Below, one piece after another: positions 55,667 to 64,000 of a stretch of 64,000 bases of DNA. Source of the stretch: Microbacterium trichothecenolyticum (lineage in GTDB: Bacteria > Actinomycetota > Actinomycetes > Actinomycetales > Microbacteriaceae); NCBI RefSeq assembly GCF_000956465.1, contig NZ_JYJA01000039.1, positions 1 to 64,000 of the forward strand, given 5' to 3'. The position numbers were made by a program, and so were the translations under genes. The first letter of the stretch is position 1. Each line of letters opens with the position of its first letter. Under the pieces are notes generated by a model that was not told the origin of the DNA, did not search any database, and saw only the letters and a program-made list of their open reading frames with translations.

Positions 55667-57053
55667 CCGGCGCCGGAAGCGCGCTCTCGGCGGGAGGGGC
55701 GGCGCTCGGCTCCTCCGCCACCGGCGGTGCCGCGGGCTCGTCAGTCGACGCGGGCGGTTCGCCGGCGGGGACGGATGCTGCGCCCTCCGGCTGTGGCGCC
55801 GGCTCGGCGCCGACGGGGGCGGGCTCGTCCGCTGCGGGCTCGGCTGCCGCAGGCTGGTCCGCTGCGGGCTCGGTCGCGACGGCCTCGCCCTGGGGCTCGG
55901 TCGCTGCGGCTGGGACACGAGCCTCCGCGACGTCGGCTGCCTTGAGGCTCGTGACCTCGGCTGTGGCCTCCGCAGCGGCGAACGGGTCCACCGGCTCATC
56001 GAACTCGTCGTCCGGGTCACCGGTGTTGTTCTCGCCCACCTCCGGAGACGTTCCCTTGACGCCGGGCTGCGTGTTCCAGTTCCGCGGCGGGTCGAGGCTC
56101 TCGTCGACGGTGAACGTCAGCGGGTTGTCCCACACGACCACCGTCATCCGCGGGTTCTCGGGCCCCTCCGGCTGCGTGGGGTCCTTCAGCTCTGTGAGCG
56201 TGTACGCGACGTAGTGGTGAACCGGCCGGAGACCTCCGGGGCACTGCAGGCTGTCGGCGGGGACGCCGGTGAGCGAGAACGTCAGGGCCCGGTAGAGGTC
56301 GCACTCGGGCTCGCGGTAGCCCCGGCGCCATGGCGGCGTCACCGGGTTGCCCCCGCCGTTCTCCGCCGCGGGATGCGACGGGTGGTCGAGGCCCTGCGTC
56401 CCCCACTGGTTCATCGCGTACTGATAGCTCACTCGCGCCGCGTCGAACTCGGAGCGGCACATCGCGATGCCGGCGGAGAGCAGGACGACGTAGCGCGGCG
56501 TCTTCATCTTGAACACCCCGAACGAGGGGTTGTTGGTGAATTCGCTCGGCTCGAGGAAAGAGGCCGCGCCGTCGCAGTCCGCGGCCAGCAGTCTCGCGTA
56601 CGCGGGGCCGTCCTGGAAGTCGTTGGGACTCGTGTCGGTCTTCGGAAGGCTCCACGAGTAGACGGCAGGCGGGGGCTGGCCGCCGTTGCCGCCGTTCCCG
56701 CCATTCCCGCCGGAATCGCCGAGACCGCTCGATCCGCTCGATCCGCCCGACCCGCCTCCCTGCCGATTCCGCGGGGTGGCGCCCCCTCCGGAACCGGGCG
56801 GCGGCGTGTCGGTACCCGGCGGCGTCGCCGGGGGCGCAGCATCCGGAATCGAATCCGGTACCTCCGGCACGGCCGGGTCCGTCGGATCCGCGCCGTCCCG
56901 GGAGTCGGTGTCACGCTGCGTCGCGGGCGGCTGCTCCTTCTCAGGTGCCACGGGCGAGTATTCGCCGCACCCCGCGAGGCCGAGGGCGACCGCGACCGCG
57001 AAGGCGGATCCGATCGCGAGCGATCGCTTCGGAGTGGTTCTTGTCGGAGACAT
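55656..57053 (-). CDS. Secreted lipoprotein with Pro/Glu/Ala-rich tail
   Basis: 465 residues. Lipobox LGLAGC ends a signal peptide at about residue 29. Next is a long disordered linker (TPPGTDTPPPGSGGG, GGSSGSSG and NGGNGGNGG repeats), then a globular domain (about 130-330) with paired cysteines (AADCDG, AMCRSE, PECDLY, LQCPGG) of no recognised family, then an Ala/Pro/Glu tail of AEPAADEP-type repeats to the end. It is probably surface exposed. The next upstream gene on the same strand is a membrane protein 60 bases away; the pair may act together. Confidence 0.85.
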   Translation of the reverse strand: MSPTRTTPKRSLAIGSAFAVAVALGLAGCGEYSPVAPEKEQPPATQRDTDSRDGADPTDPAVPEVPDSIPDAAPPATPPGTDTPPPGSGGGATPRNRQGGGSGGSSGSSGLGDSGGNGGNGGNGGQPPPAVYSWSLPKTDTSPNDFQDGPAYARLLAADCDGAASFLEPSEFTNNPSFGVFKMKTPRYVVLLSAGIAMCRSEFDAARVSYQYAMNQWGTQGLDHPSHPAAENGGGNPVTPPWRRGYREPECDLYRALTFSLTGVPADSLQCPGGLRPVHHYVAYTLTELKDPTQPEGPENPRMTVVVWDNPLTFTVDESLDPPRNWNTQPGVKGTSPEVGENNTGDPDDEFDEPVDPFAAAEATAEVTSLKAADVAEARVPAAATEPQGEAVATEPAADQPAAAEPAADEPAPVGAEPAPQPEGAASVPAGEPPASTDEPAAPPVAEEPSAAPPAESALPAPAVP

Positions 57054-57113
57054 CGCTTCCCTCCTTTTCTGAGGATCTGCAGTGGAGGAGGTCGGTCGGA
57101 CGGCCGAGATACC

Positions 57114-58085
57114 TCAGCCCTGCCCCGCGACCTCGGCCTCCGAGCCGCCGCTCGCGCACGGGCCGAAGCCTCCGGCATCCGCGATCCCGTAGACGTCGCG
57201 GACGAACGTGAACCGCAGGCCGTCGCCGTCGACGGGGAGCATGACGACCACGCCGTAGTCGAACGTCCACTCGTCGGAGATCAGGAAGTAGTTGCCACCC
57301 GTCGACTCGAGCAGGCGGAGTCCGCGATAGCGGTAGCGGAGGTCCTCGCCGGAACCGGCGCACGTGACGTCGACGCCCGGCGACACGATGTCGAGCGGCG
57401 CCGCGCTGTCGACCATCACTCCCGGAAGCTTCTCGATCTGGTTCGGGAAGTCGCGGGCGAGCTCGGTGCCCTCGACCGTCGCGTAGTTCATCGCCGACCA
57501 GAACAGCCCGATCGCCACGAGGATCGCGATCGCGCCCCGCAGCACCCCCTCGGTCATCGGGGCGAACCGCACCGCGTCGCGGAGTCCACCGCGCAGCATC
57601 AGTCCGTAGAGGAGCAGCAGCATCCCGCCCGCACACACAAGAGGCGCTGCGATGTACGTGATCGCGTAGCCGATCAGCCCGAGGACGAGCCCCAGCATGA
57701 GCACGCCGACGGCGATGAGCCACATCCACCGCGCGACCCACGTGACGATGCGATCGTCGCTTCCGAACCGGATGCGCCGGCGCCGGAGCCATTGGTCGAG
57801 CCCCACCCATGCGAGGCCGGCGATCGCCGCGCAGATCGGGAGCAGCACCACCGGCTGCACGCTCCGGCGGACGTAGTCGTCGACCGTCATCCCGAGGATG
57901 GCCTCGTCGATGCCGAGCATCTTCGCCATCTGGTCGCTGCGCACCCAGCCGAAGTACACGAGCAGGGCGGTCAGCACACCGACGTTGGCGACGACGGCGA
58001 GGAGCGAGCGCACGAGCGACCCGCGCGTCTCGCGATCCGCGGCCTCGACGGCCCCGGAGGCCTCGTCTTCGACGTCTGTGCTCAC
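57114..58085 (-). CDS. Hypothetical multi-pass membrane protein
   Basis: 323 residues, GTG 58085 (weak ribosome binding site; no better start in frame). About five transmembrane helices (LLAVVANVGVLTALLVYFG; VVLLPICAAIAGLAWVG; WLIAVGVLMLGLVLGLIGY; PLVCAGGMLLLLYGLML; GAIAILVAIGLFWSAMNYA) are followed by an extracytoplasmic C-terminal domain with two cysteines (DVTCAGSGED and GFGPCASGG). No family recognised. It lies in the same direction as the lipoprotein gene, likely one operon. Confidence 0.75.
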   Translation of the reverse strand: MSTDVEDEASGAVEAADRETRGSLVRSLLAVVANVGVLTALLVYFGWVRSDQMAKMLGIDEAILGMTVDDYVRRSVQPVVLLPICAAIAGLAWVGLDQWLRRRRIRFGSDDRIVTWVARWMWLIAVGVLMLGLVLGLIGYAITYIAAPLVCAGGMLLLLYGLMLRGGLRDAVRFAPMTEGVLRGAIAILVAIGLFWSAMNYATVEGTELARDFPNQIEKLPGVMVDSAAPLDIVSPGVDVTCAGSGEDLRYRYRGLRLLESTGGNYFLISDEWTFDYGVVVMLPVDGDGLRFTFVRDVYGIADAGGFGPCASGGSEAEVAGQG

Positions 58086-58095
58086 ACAGGGGAGA

Positions 58096-58137
58096 GCTGC
58101 CGCGAGGCGCCGCAGATACGCGGCGCCTCGCGGCAGC
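58096..58137 (-). terminator. Terminator after helR
   Basis: A perfect 18-bp GC-rich stem (58096-58113 with 58120-58137) and a 6-base loop start ten bases after the helR stop. Its other end is ten bases before the GTG of the next gene, which may hide that gene's ribosome binding site if read-through occurs. Confidence 0.8.
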
Positions 58138-58147
58138 CGGTCGCCGG

Positions 58148-60322
58148 CTACCCCTCGAGCAACACCAGCCGCTCGGTCGCGCGTGTCATCGCCACGTACC
58201 GATCGACCGCGCCCTCGACGCCCTCGCCGAAAAACGAAGGCTCGACGAGCACGACGAGGTCGAACTCGAGGCCCTTCGCGAGCTCGGGGGCGAGCGAACG
58301 CACCCGCTCCCGAGGTGTGAACGACGGGTCGCCGATGACGCACGCGACCCCTTCGCCGTGCTCCGCCAGCCACTCCGACAGGATCCGGTCGCGGTCCGCC
58401 GGTGCGGCATGACGCACCGGCACGCCGCTCGACCGGATCGAGGTCGGCACGTTGGCGTCGGGGATCGCGGCGCGGATCACCGGCTCGGCCTCGGCCATGA
58501 CCTCGCTCGGCGTGCGGTAGTTGAGCGTGAGCGAGGCGATCTCCACCGCGGTGAGGCCCGCCCGCTCCAGGCGCTCGAGCCACGACTCGCGGAACCCGTG
58601 CCGCGCCTGCGCGCGATCGCCGACCACCGTGAAGCTGCGTGACGGGCACCGGGCCAGCAGCATCCGCCATTGCGCATCGGTGAGCTCCTGTGCCTCGTCG
58701 ACGATGACGTGCGCGAACGGCCCCGCGAGCAGGTCGGGGTCGACGGCGTCGAGCACGGCTTCGTCGACCAGGCTGTTGCGCAGGTCGTCGCCGTCGAGCC
58801 ACTGCATCATCTCGTCGCCCGCCTCCTTCAGGCGATCGACCACCTGCGCCATGTACTCGCGCTCCTGCGCGAGCTTCGCCTCGCGCTCACGGCGTCGCCG
58901 CGACGCCCCCGGGTCGCCCAGCCGGCGCCGGGCCGCGTCGAGCAGGGGCAGGTCGGAGATGGTCCAGGCCGTGGGGACCGCTCGCTGCAGCGCCTCGATG
59001 TCGTCCGGCTCGAGCCACGGCGCGCAACGGCGGAGATACGCGGGCACGCTCCACAGATCCGAGACGAGAACGGATGCCTCGACCAGCGGCCAGGCGCGGC
59101 CGAACGTGCGGGTGAGCTGCTCGTTGCGGGCCAGCGCCCGCCGCATCTGGTGCAGCGGCACCTCTTCGCCGTCGACCTGGTCGGTGAGGATGTCGAGGAC
59201 CGTCTCCCACACCTGATCGCGCGCCTCGTTGTGCGGCAGACCCTTCTCGGCTGACCCGAACGCCTCGGCCCAGTCCTGGGGACCGAGCCACAGCTCGGCC
59301 CACGGCGTCTCGACGACGAGGCTCTCGGTGGGAGGCTCCTCGTAGAGCCGCACGGCGGGCTCGATCGCGTCGATCATGCGGGCGTCGGCCTTCAGACGGG
59401 CGACCCGGGCGTCGGGCTCCGGACCGGCGCCTCCGCCCTCGGCCACGAGGTCACGCAGGGTGCACGTCTGCACGCTGTCCTCGCCGAGGCTCGGAAGCAC
59501 GTCTTCGACGTAGGAGAGGTACGCAGGGCTCGGACCGACGAACAGCACGCCGCCGCGCCCCTCGCCGAGGTGGGGGTCGGAGTAGACGAGGTAGGCGGCG
59601 CGGTGCAGGGCCACGACGGTCTTGCCCGTTCCCGGGCCGCCGTCGACGACGAGCGCGCCGCGCGAGCCGGCGCGGATGATGGCGTCCTGGTCGGCCTGGA
59701 TCGTGCCGAGCACATCGCGCATGCGGGGCGAACGGCTCGCTCCGAGGCTCGCGATGAAGGCGGACTGGTCGTCGAGCGCCGCATGGCGGGCGAGCCCTTC
59801 GGCGGTGAACACCTCGTCCCAGTAGTCCGTGATGCGGCCGCCCGTCCAGCGGTAGCGACGGCGGCTCACGAGGCCCGAGGGATGCGCGTGCGTGGCGGCG
59901 AAGAACGGCTCGGCGGCGGGTGTGCGCCAATCGACGAGGAGGCGTCGGCCCGCGGCATCCGTGAGCCCGAAGCGGCCGATGTAGACGGGCTCGGAGCCGT
60001 CGGCGAGGACCATGCGGCCGAGGCACGCGTCGACTCCGAAGCGGCGGAGCGCCCGCAGGCGGGCGGAGACCCGGTGGATCTCGATGTCGCGCTCTACCCC
60101 GGCCTGGCCGTGCCCGCCGGGGCGGCGGCGCAGCTCGTCGAGGCGCTCTTCCAGTCCCGAGATCGAGCGCTCGAGGGTGTCGGCGATCGCGGCGAAGTGG
60201 TGTTCGTCGCCGCCGATGAGCGCCGGGTCGGACTTGGCGGCGAGGCGCTCGGGAAGGTGGAAGGCGGTGGTGCCGGCGGACCGAGGGGACGTGGGGGAAT
60301 CGCTGATCGGACGGGTGTTCAC
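58148..60322 (-). CDS. helR: RNA polymerase recycling motor ATPase HelR (HelD-like)
   Basis: 724 residues, GTG 60322 behind AGGAG. An N-terminal coiled region (about 38-100) precedes a UvrD-like superfamily 1 ATPase. Walker A is GGPGTGKT (Lys234), Walker B DEAQE near 539, motif IV/V SLTLNYRTPSE, and the C-terminal MTRATERLVLLEG. HelD-like proteins release stalled RNA polymerase; actinobacterial HelR also displaces rifamycins from RNA polymerase. The nearly canonical rifamycin-associated element upstream supports the HelR assignment and rifamycin-inducible expression. A strong terminator follows. Confidence 0.92.
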   Translation of the reverse strand: MNTRPISDSPTSPRSAGTTAFHLPERLAAKSDPALIGGDEHHFAAIADTLERSISGLEERLDELRRRPGGHGQAGVERDIEIHRVSARLRALRRFGVDACLGRMVLADGSEPVYIGRFGLTDAAGRRLLVDWRTPAAEPFFAATHAHPSGLVSRRRYRWTGGRITDYWDEVFTAEGLARHAALDDQSAFIASLGASRSPRMRDVLGTIQADQDAIIRAGSRGALVVDGGPGTGKTVVALHRAAYLVYSDPHLGEGRGGVLFVGPSPAYLSYVEDVLPSLGEDSVQTCTLRDLVAEGGGAGPEPDARVARLKADARMIDAIEPAVRLYEEPPTESLVVETPWAELWLGPQDWAEAFGSAEKGLPHNEARDQVWETVLDILTDQVDGEEVPLHQMRRALARNEQLTRTFGRAWPLVEASVLVSDLWSVPAYLRRCAPWLEPDDIEALQRAVPTAWTISDLPLLDAARRRLGDPGASRRRREREAKLAQEREYMAQVVDRLKEAGDEMMQWLDGDDLRNSLVDEAVLDAVDPDLLAGPFAHVIVDEAQELTDAQWRMLLARCPSRSFTVVGDRAQARHGFRESWLERLERAGLTAVEIASLTLNYRTPSEVMAEAEPVIRAAIPDANVPTSIRSSGVPVRHAAPADRDRILSEWLAEHGEGVACVIGDPSFTPRERVRSLAPELAKGLEFDLVVLVEPSFFGEGVEGAVDRYVAMTRATERLVLLEG

Positions 60323-60657
60323 GGCATGGGCTCCTGGCGGCTTCGCGACGCGGAATCGGACGGAGTGAGTCGGAAGAGGAGGGCGGGGGAGCGTCGCGAC
60401 CGACCAGTATGCGCCCTCGAGGGGCCCTTGCCGCAAGGCCCCCACCCCCGGATATCCTGGTAGTGGCAGGAAGGTCGCGCCTCTGCGTGCGCAGACCCCG
60501 CCCGTTCCCCGGCCACCCGCACCGCGTCACCCACTGTTCACCTCGCGGCGCGGTCTCACGCGATCCGAATGATGCGGCGCGTGCATCCCCGTCGATACTG
60601 TGACATCACCGGGGGGTGGCGCTCTCGCCCGCCCACTTCCGGGGACAGGAGACACGC
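60323..60657. other. Divergent intergenic region between helR and sulfatase
   Basis: 335 bases holding the rifamycin-associated element (60421-60442) and the helR leader of about 85 bases on one side. On the other side is a GGATATCC palindrome (60449-60456), then about 200 bases in which only the sulfatase ribosome binding site (ACAGGAGA) is clear. Confidence 0.7.
60421..60442 (-). promoter_or_regulatory. Rifamycin-associated element (RAE) in the helR promoter
   Basis: The minus strand reads GGGGCCTTGCGGCAAGG then GCCCC. This differs from the known RAE (GGGGCTTGCGGCAAGGCCCC) only by one extra C:G position in each arm. Its TTGCGG could act as -35 for a CATACT -10 about 19 bases downstream, and the helR start is about 100 bases away. 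Confidence 0.8.
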
Positions 60658-63012
60658 ATGACCGCTGATGACCGCCACTCCGTCGTGGGGACACCGCTCC
60701 CGCCCGCGCGAACGCTGCCGTTCCCGCCGAAGCCTTCAGGCAGCTACGCGGGGCGCACGCTCGCCGAATCGACCTACTCGCCGCTGCCGCCCGAGCGGCA
60801 CCTGAACGACGACGCTCCCAACGTGCTCGTCATCCTCATCGACGACGCCGGGCCCGCGTTGCCCGCACCGCTGGGTGGCAAGGTGAACACCCCCACGCTC
60901 GAGCGGATCCGCGAGGGCGGCATCGGCTACAACCGCTTCCACACCACCGCCATGTGCTCGCCGACCCGTGCCGCGCTGCTCACGGGGCGCAACCACCACC
61001 GCGTCGGGGCCGGCCAGATCGCCGAGCTCGCAGCCGACTGGGACGGCTACTCCGGTCACATCCCGAAGAGCAGCGGGACCATGGCCGAGGTGCTGCGCAA
61101 CTACGGCTATTCCACGGCGGCGTGGGGCAAGTGGCACAACACCCCCGCCGAGGAGACGACCAAGGCCGGCCCGTTCGAGAACTGGCCCACCGGCAACGGC
61201 TTCGAGTACTTCTACGGCTTCCTCGCCGGCGAGGCATCGCAGTACGAGCCCAACCTGGTGCGCAACACCACGTCGGTGCTCCCCCCGAAGTCGCCCGAGG
61301 AGGGCTACCACCTCAGCGAGGACATCGCCGACGACGCGATCTCGTGGCTCCGCGACCACAAGGCGCTCTCGCCCGACAAGCCGTTCTTCATGTACTGGGC
61401 CACCGGCGCCATCCATGGCCCGCACCACGTCCACAAGGAGTGGGCCGACAAGTACAAGGGCGTGTTCGATGACGGGTGGGATGCCTACCGCGAGGAAGCC
61501 CTCGCCGGCGCGAAGGTCGCGGGGTGGGTCCCGCAGGACGCCGCGCTGACGCCGCGCCCCGAGTCGCTGCAGGGCTGGGACGACATCCCCGACCACCAGA
61601 AGCCGTTCCAGGCGCGCCTCATGGAGGTGTGCGCCGGGTTCGGCGAGCACGCCGACGTGCAGGCGGGCCGCCTCGTCGACGAGCTCGAGCGCCTCGGGTA
61701 CATCGAGAACACGATCGTCGTCTACATCTGGGGCGACAACGGCTCGTCGGGGGAGGGGCAGAACGGAACGATTAGCGAGCTGCTCGCGCAGAACATGATC
61801 CCGACGACGATCGACCAGCACATCGCTGCTCTCGAGGAGCTCGGAGGCCTTGACGCGCTCGGAACGCCGGCGACCGACAACCAGTATCACGCGGCGTGGG
61901 CGTGGGCCGGGTCGTCGCCGTACCAGGGCATGAAGCTGATGGCCTCGCACCTGGGCGGCACCCGCAATCCGATGTTCCTCCAGTGGCCGGCGCGCATCGC
62001 ACACGACCCCGTACCGCGCACGCAGTTCCACCACGTGATCGACCTGGCTCCCACGATCTACGAGATCCTGGGGATCTCCCATCCCGACACCGTCAACGGC
62101 ATCCCGCAGGACCCGATCGACGGCACGAGCTTCGCCTACTCGATCGACGACAAGACGGCAGACGGTCGCCACCGCGTGCAGTACTTCGAGATCATGGCCA
62201 GCCGGTCGATCTACGAGGACGGGTGGCTCGCATCGACGACCGGTCCGCGCCTGCCCTGGGTGCCCGGCATGCCTGCGGGCATCCAGACCTGGACGCCCGA
62301 CGACGACCGGTGGGAGCTGTACAACCTCGACGAGGACTGGAGCCAGTCGCAGGACCTCGCCGGCCAGCATCCCGAGAAGCTCGCCGCATTGCGGGAGCTG
62401 TTCGCCATCGAGGCGGCCAAGAACAAGGTGCTCCCCATCGGCGGTGGACTGTGGATCGCACCGCTGCACCCCGAACTGCGCATCGCCCCGCCCTACACCG
62501 AGTGGGACTTCACGGGCGACACGTTCCGGGTGCCCGAGTTCTGCGCCCCCGCCCTCGGCAACAAGCCGAACGTCGTCACCATCGAGGTGACGGCCGGCGA
62601 CCGGGCCAACGGCGTTCTCTACAAGCTCGGCGGCGCGGGCGGCGGCCTCACGGCGTACGTGATCGACGGCGTCCTGACGTACGAGTACAACCTCTTCCTC
62701 GTGCAGCGGACGACGATCGCGGCGGCCGAGCCGCTCGCCGCCGGCGACCACACGATCGAGATCGAGACGTCGTATGTCGTGCCGAAGCCCGGCGGGCCGC
62801 TCGGCGTCGTGCTGCGGGTCGACGGCACGGAGGTCGCCTCGGGCACGGTGCCGGTCAGCGCGCCGCTGCTGTTCTCGGCCAATGACTGCCTCGACGTCGG
62901 CCGCGCCTACGGCGGCGCGGTGTCGCGGGCGTACGCCGACAGGATGCCGTTCGCCTTCGACGGCGAGATCGGCCGCGTCCACGTCGCCTACAAGGTGCCT
63001 GCGCAGGCGTAG
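60658..63012 (+). CDS. Arylsulfatase-type sulfatase
   Basis: 784 residues, ATG 60658 behind ACAGGAGA. The formylglycine motif is TAMCSPTRAALLTGRNH; metal-binding acids are in LIDDAG and WGDNGSSG. The unusual variants LIDDAGPALP and GKWHNTPAE are typical of the large arylsulfatases of Actinobacteria and Proteobacteria. There is no signal peptide, so the enzyme is cytoplasmic; activation needs a formylglycine-generating enzyme or anaerobic maturase, not seen in the window. The last 150 residues form a beta-sandwich. Substrate unknown. Confidence 0.93.
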   Translation: MTADDRHSVVGTPLPPARTLPFPPKPSGSYAGRTLAESTYSPLPPERHLNDDAPNVLVILIDDAGPALPAPLGGKVNTPTLERIREGGIGYNRFHTTAMCSPTRAALLTGRNHHRVGAGQIAELAADWDGYSGHIPKSSGTMAEVLRNYGYSTAAWGKWHNTPAEETTKAGPFENWPTGNGFEYFYGFLAGEASQYEPNLVRNTTSVLPPKSPEEGYHLSEDIADDAISWLRDHKALSPDKPFFMYWATGAIHGPHHVHKEWADKYKGVFDDGWDAYREEALAGAKVAGWVPQDAALTPRPESLQGWDDIPDHQKPFQARLMEVCAGFGEHADVQAGRLVDELERLGYIENTIVVYIWGDNGSSGEGQNGTISELLAQNMIPTTIDQHIAALEELGGLDALGTPATDNQYHAAWAWAGSSPYQGMKLMASHLGGTRNPMFLQWPARIAHDPVPRTQFHHVIDLAPTIYEILGISHPDTVNGIPQDPIDGTSFAYSIDDKTADGRHRVQYFEIMASRSIYEDGWLASTTGPRLPWVPGMPAGIQTWTPDDDRWELYNLDEDWSQSQDLAGQHPEKLAALRELFAIEAAKNKVLPIGGGLWIAPLHPELRIAPPYTEWDFTGDTFRVPEFCAPALGNKPNVVTIEVTAGDRANGVLYKLGGAGGGLTAYVIDGVLTYEYNLFLVQRTTIAAAEPLAAGDHTIEIETSYVVPKPGGPLGVVLRVDGTEVASGTVPVSAPLLFSANDCLDVGRAYGGAVSRAYADRMPFAFDGEIGRVHVAYKVPAQA

Positions 63013-63022
63013 CGAGCGACCC

Positions 63023-63059
63023 GAGCGGCCCCGGACCCGCCGTGGTCTCGGGGCCGCTC
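63023..63059 (+). terminator. Terminator after sulfatase
   Basis: GAGCGGCCCCG (63023-63033) pairs perfectly with CGGGGCCGCTC (63049-63059), 11 bp with a 15-base loop, 10 bases past the stop. Confidence 0.75.
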
Positions 63060-63223
63060 TGTCGTGGCGAGACGGATGCCGCCGGGCCACTGCGGCGGGC
63101 GGGTTCGCGCTGTCCGAATCGGCATTCGCGCCCGTCGGGAGCAGCAGCGTCCGCCGGATTCGACCGCGCGAGCGCGGCGTGACAGGACGCGCGGTCGCCG
63201 CCCCGCGTTGCGCCGGGTATTTT

Positions 63224-63236
63224 TGAACCTGGTTCA
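63224..63236. promoter_or_regulatory. Palindrome upstream of the DUF2520 gene
   Basis: TGAACC-T-GGTTCA is a perfect 6-bp inverted repeat just after an AT-rich TATTTTT, 46 bases before the next start codon. It is a candidate operator; regulator unknown. Confidence 0.4.
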
Positions 63237-63281
63237 GCCGTCCTGGACCGGATCCATGCGCCGTGACGGGAGACGACGACG

Positions 63282-64000
63282 ATGCCGGACTCGCACCCCG
63301 TGCACGCGCTTGCCCGCGTCACGATCGTCGGCGACGGCCGGGTCGGTCGTGCGATCGCGTCGGCCCTCCGGGACCTGGGAGTCGATGTGCGGGGCCCGCT
63401 CGGCCGCGGTGCGACCGCCGACGACGCCGACCTCGTGCTGCTGGCCGTGCCCGATGCCGAGATCGCCGCCGCGGCGGCGCTCGTCGCACCGGGCCGCCTG
63501 GTCGGGCACTTCTCGGGCGCGACGACGCTCGAGCCGCTCGCGCCGCACGAGGCGCTCAGCATCCATCCCCTCACCACCGTCACCGGCGACACCTCGTTCG
63601 CGGGCGTCCCCGCGGCCCTCGCCGGCTCGACCTCGCAGGCCCTGGCCACCGCTCATGCGCTCGCCGACGCGCTCGGCATGGCACCGTTCGACGTGGCCGA
63701 TGACGACCGCCCCGCGTACCACGCGGCGGCGTCCATCGCGTCGAACTTCCTCGTGACGCTCGAGTCCTTCGCCGAGGACCTCGCCGCCACCGCGGGGGTC
63801 CCGCGGGAGGCGCTCGCCCCGCTCGTGCGCGCGACCGTCGTGAACTGGGAGGCCCACGGCGCCGCCGCCCTCACCGGTCCGATCGCCCGCGGCGATGAGG
63901 GGACCATCGCCCGTCAGCGCGCCGCGGTGGCCGACCGGCTTCCGGAGCGCGTCGACCTCTTCGACGCACTGGTCGCGGCGACGCGCGACCTCCGCGCGCG
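63282..64000 (+). CDS. Rossmann-fold DUF2520 protein, 3' end beyond window
   Basis: The frame from ATG 63282 stays open to the window end (239 codons). It opens with the NAD(P)-binding loop VTIVGDGRVGRAIASALRDLG, then LVLLAVPDAEI, HFSGATTLEPL and LSIHPLTTV, the typical order in the ketopantoate-reductase-like/DUF2520 family. The helical C-terminal half begins near YHAAASIASNFLVTLES. In other Actinobacteria such genes often precede panC; that neighbour would lie outside the window. Reaction unknown. Confidence 0.88.
   Translation, partial: MPDSHPVHALARVTIVGDGRVGRAIASALRDLGVDVRGPLGRGATADDADLVLLAVPDAEIAAAAALVAPGRLVGHFSGATTLEPLAPHEALSIHPLTTVTGDTSFAGVPAALAGSTSQALATAHALADALGMAPFDVADDDRPAYHAAASIASNFLVTLESFAEDLAATAGVPREALAPLVRATVVNWEAHGAAALTGPIARGDEGTIARQRAAVADRLPERVDLFDALVAATRDLRA

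Noticed and set aside
55680..55900. Repeat-like GCGGGCTCG units
   Set aside because: They encode the Ala/Glu/Pro-rich tail of the lipoprotein in frame; not a CRISPR or satellite.

Overview
The window is high-GC chromosomal DNA with strong GC-rich third codon positions, GTG and TTG starts, GGAGG-type ribosome binding sites, and gene content typical of Actinobacteria. That content includes HelR, Arr, an F420-type PPOX protein, a DUF222/HNH protein, PASTA-tailed penicillin-binding protein and large secreted glycoside hydrolases. The style best fits Microbacteriaceae (Microbacterium-like). This is inference from gene content; no 16S rRNA is present. The window opens inside the 3' end of a 5S rRNA gene, so it begins just downstream of an rRNA operon.

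Layout. 1-8500: 5S rRNA end, a LacI regulator, a broken lacI relic, a pair of LacI-type operators, then two secreted GH43 enzymes with CBM22 modules flanking a small WxL-like secreted protein (plant hemicellulose or arabinan breakdown outside the cell). 8600-16800: small housekeeping and stress genes (aldo/keto reductase, PPOX, SRPBCC, peptidoglycan-binding lipoprotein, methyltransferase, VOC, PEP mutase-like) ending in a TetR-DHA2 drug efflux pair. 16900-26600: a second sugar island with a DeoR-HTH/LacI-sensor hybrid regulator, a giant 1816-residue GH59-like secreted enzyme, an IlvD/Edd-type sugar-acid dehydratase and a zinc sugar dehydrogenase. 26600-36350: small membrane protein, then an amine-oxidation set (aldehyde dehydrogenase, FeaR-like AraC regulator, APC permease, copper amine oxidase) interrupted by an HNH protein and two DHFR-fold reductases. 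36490-43640: nitroreductase, a sulfur operon (metY, LLM flavin monooxygenase, FMN reductase), a membrane glycosyltransferase and CorA. 43790-49000: bifunctional PBP, a squalene-cyclase-like protein, a cytoplasmic HtrA-like protease and an ABM-like protein. 49050-55650: serine hydrolase, Arr, a double-module Lrp regulator, and a divergent operon of M20 amidohydrolase, DUF3100 membrane protein and L-serine dehydratase. 55650-64000: secreted lipoprotein and membrane protein pair, HelR with a rifamycin-associated element in its promoter region, a sulfatase and the start of a DUF2520 protein.

How it works together. Two extracellular polysaccharide systems supply sugars. The second is coupled to an apparent non-phosphorylative oxidation route (dehydrogenase then dehydratase). 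Amines appear to be imported, oxidised to aldehydes and then to acids under one AraC regulator. Arr and HelR give two independent rifamycin defences. The M20/DUF3100/serine dehydratase operon looks like a dedicated pathway for a serine-containing conjugate and is the best candidate for an undescribed small system. No CRISPR array, tRNA, insertion sequence or prophage was seen.
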